Shown here in pieces: positions 19,577 through 26,486 of a DNA stretch of 64,000 bases (the first letter of the stretch is position 1; every line of letters starts with the position of its first letter). Source of the DNA: Micromonospora halophytica (GTDB taxonomy: Bacteria; Actinomycetota; Actinomycetes; Mycobacteriales; Micromonosporaceae). A program made the position numbers and the translations under genes. The notes beneath the pieces are model-generated. The model worked only from the letters and a program-made list of their open reading frames with translations. It ran no database searches and had not been told where the DNA came from. The DNA lies in assembly GCF_900090245.1 (NCBI RefSeq), contig NZ_FMDN01000014.1:89540-153539 (forward strand). The letters are read 5' to 3'.

Positions 19577-19924
19577 GTGCTCGTGACGGTGGCCGACCCT
19601 GACCTCTCGCAGGCCCTCTGCGTCCACGCTCTGCTCGTGGAGACCTGGCGTGACGCAGCCCGCGAGGTCATGACCTTGCTGCAGGTCCTGCACACGGCGG
19701 CGCCGACGCTGGCCGACGTCCTTGCGCTCGGCCTGATCGCGTTGGCGACCTCTCCGGCGACCCGGTCGGCGCTGGTCCTCAAGTACCGCCGGGTGAGCCT
19801 CGTCGCGCGAGGTCTGCGTGAGGACGGTAGCGAGGTGCCCTCTGCGCACGATCACCCGCAGGAGGTCGTCCGCCTGGAAGTCCAGCAGATTCACGTGGCC
19901 GTGCTCGCGGAGGCCGCTCGATGA
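19577..19924 (+). CDS. Unknown 115-aa protein, first gene of the XRE-peptidase operon
   Basis: GTG start at the predicted transcription start, so probably leaderless; GTG at 19583 is an alternative. The protein has a helical first half (ALLVETWRDAAREVMTLLQV, LADVLALGLIALA) and a basic/strand second half (LKYRRVSLVARGLRED). I do not recognise it. Its stop overlaps the ATG of the XRE-metallopeptidase gene as ATGA, an arrangement seen for small partners of ImmA/IrrE-type regulators, including toxins or peptidase targets. Whether it is a toxin is not shown by the sequence. Confidence 0.6.
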   Translation: MLVTVADPDLSQALCVHALLVETWRDAAREVMTLLQVLHTAAPTLADVLALGLIALATSPATRSALVLKYRRVSLVARGLREDGSEVPSAHDHPQEVVRLEVQQIHVAVLAEAAR

Positions 19925-21039
19925 GCGACATCGCCGAGTTCAAGCCCGACTGGTGCATGCACCCGGGTGAGCTGTTGGCCGAGGTGCTCGAAGAGCGGGG
20001 CCTGCGCCAGTCCGAGCTTGCTGGACGCACCGGCTTGTCCGCCAAGCACATCAATCAGATCATCAAGAAGTCCGTCGGGATCAGTCCGGACGTCGCTATC
20101 CTCCTCGAGCGAGCGCTCGGTACGCCCGCCGACTTCTGGATCCGGGCGGAAGCCAAGTACCAGGAGCACGAGAGCCGCCACAAGGCCGCTGCCGCGCTCG
20201 ACTCCTACCGCGACTGGGCGGCCAAATTCGATCGACCGACCCTCGAACGGCACGGCATCCTCAAGCTGGCCGACTCGGACACCACGGTGGTGGACAAGCT
20301 CCTCAAGTTCTTCCAGGTCGCCACACCCGCCGCATACGAACGGACCTGGGTGCGCCCGTCCGTCTCGTTCCGGCGCAGTCAGGCGTTCACCATCGACGAA
20401 CCGAACACCGCCGTGTGGTTGAGGCTCGTGGAGCTCTCCGCCGACGCCGTGCCCGTTGCGCCGTTCAACCCGCGACTCCTTCGCAAGGCCGCCATGGGGC
20501 TACCAAAACTCACCACGATGACCGTGCCGAACGGCTTCATCGCCGCGCGGGCGGCGCTCGCAGAAGCCGGCGTCGCGCTTACCTTCGTCCGCGAGATTCA
20601 GGGCACCCGCGTCTGCGCGGCCACATGGTGGATAACCGGAGACCGGCCAGCCATCGGCATCACCGCACGACACAAACGCCCCGACAACTTCTGGTTCAAC
20701 CTCATGCACGAGGTCGGACACGTCGTCCTGCATCCGCGCCGGGAAAGCTACCTCGACCTGGAACCTATCGACCCCGACGACCCGGCAGAGAGCGAAGCCA
20801 ACGACTTCGCCTCGGGCCTACTCTTTCCCGGTGATGCGAGTGAGCGAATCGCTCGAGCTCGTAGCCAGCAAGACCTCATCCTCATCGCTGCCGAACTCGG
20901 TGTCGGCGTACCCAGCGTTGCCGGGCGATACGGCAACCTCACCGGAGACTGGAAGACCTACGGCAGGCTGCGCCCGACCATGAGCGAAGACGAGATACGA
21001 GCCCTCGAAACTGCAGCGAAGCATCCGGATCGGCCGTAG
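19921..21039 (+). CDS. XRE (HigA-type) regulator fused to ImmA/IrrE-like metallopeptidase
   Basis: 372 aa. Residues 10-80 are a HigA-type helix-turn-helix: MHPGELLAEVLEERGLRQSE, LAGRTGLSAKHINQI, then LERALGTPADFWIRAEAKYQ. The C-terminal half is a gluzincin-like peptidase with HEVGH (H263, E264, H267) and a downstream ESEANDFASGLLFP segment whose Glu is the likely third zinc ligand. Such fusions act as repressors that are inactivated by cleavage, as with ImmR/ImmA and IrrE/DdrO, or as antitoxins. It lies divergent from the Ub-like operon across a 166-base gap containing a palindrome, so it may control that operon as well as its own. Regulation is inference. Confidence 0.88.
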   Translation: MSDIAEFKPDWCMHPGELLAEVLEERGLRQSELAGRTGLSAKHINQIIKKSVGISPDVAILLERALGTPADFWIRAEAKYQEHESRHKAAAALDSYRDWAAKFDRPTLERHGILKLADSDTTVVDKLLKFFQVATPAAYERTWVRPSVSFRRSQAFTIDEPNTAVWLRLVELSADAVPVAPFNPRLLRKAAMGLPKLTTMTVPNGFIAARAALAEAGVALTFVREIQGTRVCAATWWITGDRPAIGITARHKRPDNFWFNLMHEVGHVVLHPRRESYLDLEPIDPDDPAESEANDFASGLLFPGDASERIARARSQQDLILIAAELGVGVPSVAGRYGNLTGDWKTYGRLRPTMSEDEIRALETAAKHPDRP

Positions 21040-21099
21040 ACGTAGGTGCAACCCGCCAGAGTCGGCTCCCGTGTTCGCGGACGGGCTGGGCGGTCGACC

Positions 21100-21563
21100 G
21101 GTACCCCACCCGAGGCGGCTGCGCGGCGGCAACCTTCCCTAGGGCGCGCCCACCTCACCCGCGCTGGCCAACCTGTGCGCCCACCCAGCTCGACCGCCGC
21201 CTCACCGGCCTCGGCGACGCGTTCGAAATCACCTACACCCGGTACGCCGACAACCTCGCCTTCTCCGGCGACCTCGCCACCCGCCGGATACACGACCTGA
21301 TCGCCGCTGTCACCAGCGTCGTCCGCGACGAGTGCTTCCGAGTCCACCCCGCCAAGACCCGCGTCCGCGGCCGCGCCGACCGGCAACTCCTCGCCGGACT
21401 CGTCGTCAACCGACACTCCGCCACACCACGCGACGAGTACGACCGGCTCCGCGCCATCCTGAACAACGCCGCCCGCACCGGCCTCGCCGCGCAGAACCGG
21501 ACCGGCCACCCCGACTTCGCTCAATACCTCATCGGACGAGTTGCCTGGGTCGGTCATCACTAG
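21100..21563 (+). pseudogene. Retron/group II-like reverse transcriptase remnant
   Basis: A palm-domain fragment can be read over two frames. One frame gives NLP-stop-GAPTSPALANLCAH, in which the conserved Gln of the LPQG motif is a TAG (21140-21142). After a frameshift near 21183 the other gives QLDRRLTGL, then TYTRYADNLAFSGD (catalytic YADD changed to YADN at 21243-21254), HPAKTRVRG and LLAGLVVN, ending at TAG 21561-21563. The N-terminal half is missing. The stop, frameshift and lost Asp show it is inactive. The LVVN and trailing LRAILNNA pattern resembles retron-type reverse transcriptases. Confidence 0.85.
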
Positions 21564-21707
21564 CCAGCACGCGCAGCCAAGCTCGCCACGCTGCTGGCCC
21601 AAGCACTTGCGGCACCGTACACTGACGCGGCGCGGCAACCTCGCGAGGTCTTGACAAGGACGCGTCGAACCGACCGAGGTAGGGCCTGAGCAGGACTTAC
21701 GCCTGTT

Positions 21708-21738
21708 CTGCTGATCTTCGGCAAGCGAGCACAGCGAC
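21708..21738 (+). repeat. 31-bp direct repeat, copy 1
   Basis: The 31 bases from 21708 match 25759-25789 with two A/G differences (core GCAAGCGAGCACAGCGAC identical). The copies lie on the same strand 4.05 kb apart and bracket the IS110 gene and the first copper-protein segment. They could be attachment sites, recombination scars or ends of an unrecognised element. Confidence 0.7.
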
Positions 21739-21754
21739 GGGCGCGTGCGACCCA

Positions 21755-21832
21755 CTATTCTGAAAAAAGAATAGGAACCCGCAGGTAGTCAGCCTCCGGG
21801 TACAGATAGAGCGTCGTCTTAGGAGTCTCCAT
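21755..21832 (-). CDS. Possible 25-aa ORF ending in a perfect hairpin
   Basis: ATG at 21832-21830 is preceded by GGGAG on the minus strand and encodes METPKTTLYL...LFSE. The stop codon falls inside the hairpin CTATTCT (21755-21761) / AGAATAG (21768-21774) with a GAAAAA loop on the plus strand. It may be the truncated start of a lost gene. Expression is uncertain. Confidence 0.25.
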   Translation of the reverse strand: METPKTTLYLYPEADYLRVPILFSE

Positions 21833-21908
21833 GTGACTCCCGTTGATCTTGACGGGCAGGGTAGATCGGCCGGCGCGATGGGCTCGCGCCGGCGGGGAGC
21901 CGTCTGGT

Positions 21909-23099
21909 TCAGGCTGCGGCGCGGACCGTGGGTGCCGGTCGGGCGAAGGCTTTGCGGTCGCGGATGAGTGCCCAGAGGACGTCGACGCGTCGTCGGGCGA
22001 GGGCGAGTATGGCTTGACGGTGGTTCTTTCCTTCGGCGCGTTTCTTCTCGTAGTAGGCACGGGAGGTGGGGCATTCTCTGGCGGCGGTGAAGGCGGCCAT
22101 CCACAGAATGTGCCGCAGTCTCCGGTGGTAGCGGCGGGGCTGCCGATGGTTCCCGCACACCGTTCCGGAGTCGTGGGAGACGGGTGCCAGGCCGGCGTGG
22201 GCGGCGAGTTTCGCGGGGCTGTCGTACTCGGTCATGCCGGCGGTGTGGACGAGCAGTTCGGCGGTGAGCAGGGGTCCCATGCCGGGCAGGCTCTCGATGA
22301 TCGGCGCCAGCGGGTGCTGGTCGAGCTGGTCGGCGATGAGGTCGTCGACGGCGGCGATGCGTTGTTCGAGGGCGAGGATCTCGGTGGCCATCTGCCCGAC
22401 GACCACGGCGGCGGCGCGTTGCCCGGGCAGGTTCACGGTCTGCTGCCGGGCGGCGGCCACCATCGCCTCGGCGACCTGAACGGCGTTCTTCACGTGCCCA
22501 CGACGGAGCAGGGCGGTGATCCGGTCGACGCCGGCGTGCCGGATCGCGGCCGGTGTCTGCCAGCACGCCAGGACCATCATCGGGGCCTTGCGGTTCAGGT
22601 CCACCGCCCGCTCCAGAGCGGGACTGATCCCGGTGAGCAGCTCCTGCAACCGGAACAGGGTCGCGACGCGCTGCCCGACGAGGTCGGCGCGGTAGCTGGT
22701 CAGGACGGTCAACTCGGCGAGGAGCCGGTCGGAGGGTTCCAGGACTGGGATGTCGGGGCGCATGCGGATGGTCTGGGCGATGACGACCGCGTCGCGGGCG
22801 TCGGTCTTGTTCTCCCCGGCGAACGCGGCGGCCATGTGGAACGCGACGGTGCCGGAGACGTAGCGGACCTGAACCTGGCGCCGCCACAGCAGGGTCAACA
22901 GGAGGGCGGACAGGCCGGTGGTGACGTCGACCGCCCAGCAGACCGGCCGGCCATACGTCGACACCTCGGCCATGACCGTGAGCAGTGAGGTCTCGTCGTT
23001 GGCGACCCGGCGGGAGTAGACCAGCCGGCCGTCGCCGTCAACGGCGGCGACGTGGTGGTGAGTCTTGCCGATGTCCACGCCGATCCACAGCTTCGCCAC
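21909..23099 (-). CDS. IS110 family transposase
   Basis: 396 aa from GTG 23099. The N-terminal DEDD domain begins LWIGVDIGKTHHHVAAVD and includes the conserved KTDARDA segment; the C-terminal transposase_20 domain has SLPGMGPLLTAELL, SPAKLAAHAGLAPV and the trailing RHILWMAAFTAAR. IS110 enzymes carry a C-terminal catalytic Ser and, in the IS110/IS1111 group, act with a structured noncoding (bridge) RNA from the element end. The gene looks intact and could be active. Element ends were not determined because this family lacks obvious terminal inverted repeats. Confidence 0.95.
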   Translation of the reverse strand: MAKLWIGVDIGKTHHHVAAVDGDGRLVYSRRVANDETSLLTVMAEVSTYGRPVCWAVDVTTGLSALLLTLLWRRQVQVRYVSGTVAFHMAAAFAGENKTDARDAVVIAQTIRMRPDIPVLEPSDRLLAELTVLTSYRADLVGQRVATLFRLQELLTGISPALERAVDLNRKAPMMVLACWQTPAAIRHAGVDRITALLRRGHVKNAVQVAEAMVAAARQQTVNLPGQRAAAVVVGQMATEILALEQRIAAVDDLIADQLDQHPLAPIIESLPGMGPLLTAELLVHTAGMTEYDSPAKLAAHAGLAPVSHDSGTVCGNHRQPRRYHRRLRHILWMAAFTAARECPTSRAYYEKKRAEGKNHRQAILALARRRVDVLWALIRDRKAFARPAPTVRAAA

Positions 23100-23798
23100 C
23101 CTCGCGCTCCTTCCACTTGATCGGTTTTCTCGGTCGGGCCCTCGTCTGTGGGTTCGGGTTTGCCGGCACCTTCTCAAGAGGCGAACGCAGGTCGCGGATC
23201 TCCATCAGCGGTCTACCGAATCTCGCAGACGACGAAGCGGCGGGTGGCATCTCCTACCGTGAGCCAAACGATCTCAGCGAAACACACGCAGCCATACCCA
23301 CCGCTCCCGGACATCAGGGTCTACGGCCACCAGAGCCGCGCCCGTTCAACCAACCCCACCCGCGAGGCGAGAACAGGCGGCACCTCGACGCTCAGCCACG
23401 ATCACGGCGGAACACACACAGCCATCCCCACCCCCGGCCCCGCGGGCACGGCAACACCTAGCCTCCCGCCGTCGCCGGCCGGAGCCCCGGACACGATGTG
23501 CGAGAACCAGGTGACCGGGTCGAAGAGCTGCGTCTCGGTCGACGGCCTGTTGCTTCTGCGGTCTCCGGTGTGGTGAGAAGCAGTGCGGTGAGAACCCTTT
23601 ATCTGGCCAAGGGCCTGGCTGGTCTTCGCAGTCCCGACGGATGTGGTCGTCGTCGTCCGATCCGGCGGCTCACGCCAGCTCGGACGCTTCGAGTCGGCTC
23701 GGCATGGGCAACCGGTACTCGCTCGCCCTCTAGTGTCACGCGGTGTGGGTCGGGCCTCCTCGGGTACGGCGGAGAGAACCGCGAGAGAGGAGCTCCTG
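23100..23798. other. 699-bp intergenic stretch with repeats
   Basis: The first part is the likely IS110 left flank, where a bridge RNA could be encoded. It holds one copy of a roughly 105-bp repeat (23411-23515) and a partial one near 23281-23312. From about 23660 the sequence (for example CCGGCGGCTCACGCCAGC) matches the stretch before the decayed copper-protein copy at 61.4 kb. No gene is supported. Confidence 0.45.
23411..23515 (+). repeat. About 105-bp dispersed repeat, copy 1
   Basis: Begins AACACACACAGCCATCCCCA and ends near CACGATGTGCGAGA. It matches 43645-43745 with roughly 85% identity by eye on the same strand. A shorter similar stretch lies at 23281-23312. Nature unknown. Confidence 0.7.
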
Positions 23799-24206
23799 AT
23801 GCCGAGCACCACGATGCCGATGCTGGAGACGTACCCGAAGTCGATCAACCTGGACCGGGCGAAGCTGGCGGCGGCGATCGACGCCCTGAACGACTGCGCC
23901 CAGGCGTGTACCGCGTGCGCGGACGCCTGCCTGAGTGAGGACATGGTCGCCGAGTTGGTCAAGTGCGTACGGACGAACCTGGACTGCGCCGACATCTGCG
24001 CCACCACGGCTCGGGTGCTGTCCCGGCACACCGGCTACGACGCGAACATCAGCCGCGCCATGCTGGAGGCGTGTGCGACGGCGTGCAGGTCCTGTGGTGA
24101 CGAGTGCGCCGGTCACGCCGACAAGCACGAGCACTGCCGGATCTGCGCCGAAGCCTGCCGCGCCTGCGAGCGGGCCTGCCGGGACCTGCTGGCCATGATC
24201 AGCTGA
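23799..24206 (+). CDS. Four-helix bundle copper-binding protein (DUF326), copy A
   Basis: 135 aa from ATG 23799, ribosome site GAGAGAGGAG. The Cys-rich pattern CAQACTACADACLSED, CVRTNLDCADIC, CATACRSCGDEC and CRICAEACRACERAC gives four helices lined with Cys, as in Csp-type copper storage and DUF326 proteins; His residues add further ligands. No signal peptide, so storage would be cytosolic. It is nearly identical to the copy at 56460-56867 and related to a dead copy at 61.5 kb. A strong hairpin follows the stop. It probably buffers Cu(I) in concert with the multicopper oxidase locus. Confidence 0.92.
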   Translation: MPSTTMPMLETYPKSINLDRAKLAAAIDALNDCAQACTACADACLSEDMVAELVKCVRTNLDCADICATTARVLSRHTGYDANISRAMLEACATACRSCGDECAGHADKHEHCRICAEACRACERACRDLLAMIS

Positions 24207-24215
24207 CCGGCGGCC

Positions 24216-24245
24216 GGTGCCGGCACCCTCCCGGGTGCCGGCACC
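24216..24245. terminator. Strong hairpin after copper-protein copy A
   Basis: GGTGCCGGCACCC (24216-24228) and GGGTGCCGGCACC (24233-24245) form a perfect 13-bp stem with a TCCC loop. It lies between convergent genes, so it can end transcripts from both sides. No U-run follows, as is usual in actinobacteria. Confidence 0.75.
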
Positions 24246-24281
24246 GCATCACCGCTCGGCCCCGTGCTTGGCCATCCGGGG

Positions 24282-24407
24282 CTATTCCCCCTTGCCGACC
24301 CTGCGCAGCGCGTCACGGAGCTGCTCCTCGGTCATCGCGACGTTGCCCTCGATACCGGCGTCGTGGGCCTGCCGCCGTAGATCGCGCAGCTTCTCCCAGT
24401 CACCCAG
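24282..24407 (-). pseudogene. Rho_N/SAP-like small protein, decayed copy A
   Basis: Matches the intact 52-aa protein at 56920-57078, but the start ATG is CTG (24407-24405) and a CAG codon has become TAG, ending the frame after VGKGE. The core EKLRDLRRQAHDAGIEGN...MTEEQLRDAL is intact. Translation from CTG would give 41 residues; more likely it is silent. Confidence 0.7.
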
Positions 24408-24497
24408 GTCGACCCCCCTCGTGGTTGCGACGGCGCTGGCCTGGCCGCGTCGCTGTCCCCGCGCCTTCTTGTACTGCGGCGGACGCGAACGGGCTTA

Positions 24498-24615
24498 GCC
24501 GGTCCCGGATTCTTGTCGGCGTTGCGGGTGATGGCGCTGAGATGGCCCTTGGACTTCATCCGGATCTCCTTGACGTCGTCGAGGCGTTCGACGCCCTGCT
24601 CGCGGAGCCGGCTGT
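24498..24615 (-). pseudogene. C-terminal fragment of a DUF421 gene
   Basis: Reads LREQGVERLDDVKEIRMKSK, then HLSAITRNADKNPGPAKP, matching the last 40 residues of the DUF421 protein at 57168-57680. The membrane part and the proper stop are missing. It is part of the decayed paralogous block in segment A. Confidence 0.75.
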
Positions 24616-25155
24616 GCCGGCCCTGAACAGGTGCTCTTCGTCGGCTCAGCAGTGACGTGCCGGGGCCTCATCAGTGTCGCTGCGCAGGTTTCCGCCCGAA
24701 GGGGCGGGGTTACCTCCTTCATGGGACGAGGAACGACAGCCGACCGTTGAGGGGAACCGTCATGGCCCAGCCCAGGAGCGGCCGGGGGCGCCTCGTGCCG
24801 GCATCGCGACCTGAGCTTCCTCGGGACCGGACAGCCCGCCGGTCGATCCTTGTACGCGCCGCCGTCCGGGCGGCCGGTCCGGATCGTGTCCGGTGCGGCT
24901 GCCACCCGTTGTCGTTGCCCGCCAACGGGGCCCGCCCCTTCGCCGACCGGCTCTCGCCGCGGAAGTCTCTCCTGACCGCGCCTGCAGCTCGGCCTCGCGC
25001 CCGGTGCCGCCGTGCCAGTGGTGACCGCCGCGCCGGCGGTGACCCCGACCCTGTACCTCCCACAGCAGGCACGGCGCCGCCTTGGCGGAAATGCCATTAG
25101 TTTGACCAGAACCCCCGATAATGATCGACCATCGATGACCCGACGGAGGGGAAAG
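24613..25155. other. 543-bp stretch without a supported gene
   Basis: Open frames on both strands are Arg/Ala-rich shadows without family resemblance. By comparison with segment C this is where a formate/nitrite transporter gene would lie, but I see no recognisable remnant. The last 60 bases are AT-richer (GATAAT near 25118) and should hold the promoter of the DUF305-like gene. Confidence 0.35.
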
Positions 25156-25599
25156 ATGAAGAACTACATCCGGTTCGGCTTGGTCCTGCTGATCAGCCTC
25201 GCGGTCATGTTCGTCCTCACGATGTCGCAGATCCGCAGATGGTCGGACTTCTACCTCAACCTGAGCAACTTCTACATGTCGGTGATCATGGTTTCGGTCA
25301 TGGGCGTCATCATGATGGGCGTCATGCACCAGATGTTCACCGACAAGCGCCTCAACATCGCGCTGTACGCGGTGCTGGGCGCCCTGTTCGTCGGCGGGTT
25401 CGCGGCGGTACGCACCGAGCCGTTCGTGGGCAACGAGGGATTCCTCAAGTCGATGATCCCCCACCACTCCCGGGCGGTCCTGGTCTGCCAGGAGTCGCAG
25501 ATCACCGATCCAGAGATCGTCGAACTCTGCGGCCAGATCGTCAAATCCCAGGAGGAAGAGATCACCCAGATGAAGAAGATCCTCGACGATCGGTACTGA
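25156..25599 (+). CDS. DUF305-like membrane protein, copy A
   Basis: 147 aa from ATG 25156 (GGAGGGGAAAG upstream). Three hydrophobic segments (FGLVLLISLAVMFVLTM, FYMSVIMVSVMGVIMMGVMH, IALYAVLGALFVGGFAAV) precede a soluble domain with MIPHHSRAVLVC and EEEITQMKKILDDRY, the HH...Q..EI..M pattern of DUF305, a ferritin-like fold often tied to copper handling. The Met-rich second helix also suits metal transfer. The HH and Met residues are kept. It is about 90% identical to the protein at 63005-63451. Confidence 0.88.
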   Translation: MKNYIRFGLVLLISLAVMFVLTMSQIRRWSDFYLNLSNFYMSVIMVSVMGVIMMGVMHQMFTDKRLNIALYAVLGALFVGGFAAVRTEPFVGNEGFLKSMIPHHSRAVLVCQESQITDPEIVELCGQIVKSQEEEITQMKKILDDRY

Positions 25600-26141
25600 C
25601 CAGCCCCGACGCAGGACGCGGCCCACCGACCAGGTTCCGACGTGCAGCATGCTGGATGCAATGGGTGCACGGCGGTGGACACCGTCCCGACGTCCGGACC
25701 GACGAAACCCGGTGACCGGACTTCACCCGAGGGCCTACCGATGACCAACCGCCCCGGCCTGCTGGTCTTCAGCAAGCGAGCACAGCGACTACATCCAATC
25801 GGATGAAGACAGGGTGCGGGTCACCAGCTCGCGAACACGGGGAGGAGCAGCGTGTGTGAGGTTTCCAGGGGTTCCTCGGTGGCCGAGCAGGTCTGTGGCG
25901 GCGAGTCGGGGCACGACTGCTCCAGCCTGCGTCGGCTGGTGTCCCGAGATCCGCACCGCCTGAAGATACCGCCGGGATTCTCACGATCGTCCCCTGTTCC
26001 GAGCTGTTGCCTTGAGGGCTGATCGATGTTGCGTTGGTTGTCACCAATCCGGACGGCCGTTGTGCGGCTGCGGCGTCTTCCGGCGGGACCACCGGCCGCA
26101 GGGTAGAAAGACCATGTCGAGGGCAGCCAGGAGGGGTAGGC
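25600..26141. other. 542-bp intergenic stretch before the nuo-like operon
   Basis: It contains repeat copy 2 (25759-25789). A short plus-strand frame from GTG about 25853 encodes a Cys/Ser-rich 56-residue peptide with no known relatives; I do not call it. The last 150 bases should hold the operon promoter. Confidence 0.4.
25759..25789 (+). repeat. 31-bp direct repeat, copy 2
   Basis: Partner of 21708-21738 with two A/G differences and the same orientation. Immediately followed by TACATCCAATCGG, unlike copy 1, so similarity ends sharply at both copies. Confidence 0.7.
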
Positions 26142-26486
26142 ATGTTCGCGGGAGCAGCGGTGATGGCCCTGGTCGCGTCGCTGAGCGTGGCGGGGCTCTA
26201 CCTGGTTCACCGGTTCACGGCTGTTGCTGCTGACCCGTTGACAGTGCTGCCGTTCCAGTCCGGGTGGCTGCCTCGGGAGCACGCCCTGTCGAGGTACCAC
26301 GTCCGGTGGTACCTGGCGACTCTGCTGTTCCTCGCCTTCGACGTGGAGATGCTGTTCATGTACCCGTGGGCGGTGGTCGTCGCCGACCTCGGGAGCACGG
26401 CGGTCGTCGAGATGTTCCTGTTCCTCGGTGCGGTCTTCGTCGCGGTGCTGTGGGCCTGGCGGGAGGGAGCCCTGAGGTGGGTGTGA
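26142..26486 (+). CDS. nuoA: Complex I subunit A-like membrane protein
   Basis: 114 aa from ATG 26142, ribosome site AGGAGGGG. Three membrane helices; the signature segment HVRWYLATLLFLAFDVEMLF followed by PWAVVVADLG is the NuoA family core, including the buried Asp-Glu pair (FDVE). First gene of an eight-gene operon encoding the membrane arm of complex I. NuoA normally helps form the quinone site junction with NuoB/NuoD, here apparently with the fused protein encoded next. Confidence 0.9.
   Translation: MFAGAAVMALVASLSVAGLYLVHRFTAVAADPLTVLPFQSGWLPREHALSRYHVRWYLATLLFLAFDVEMLFMYPWAVVVADLGSTAVVEMFLFLGAVFVAVLWAWREGALRWV

Larger units (their letters stand above)
21564..21908. other. 345-bp stretch between RT remnant and IS110 gene
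   Basis: It holds one copy of a 31-bp repeat (21708-21738), a small minus-strand ORF with a perfect hairpin at its end (21755-21832), and probably the right flank of the IS110 element. The plus strand has no gene. Confidence 0.4.

Noticed and set aside
24657..25100. Plus- and minus-strand frames between blocks of segment A
   Set aside because: Arg/Ala/Pro-rich on both strands without similarity to FNT or any known protein.
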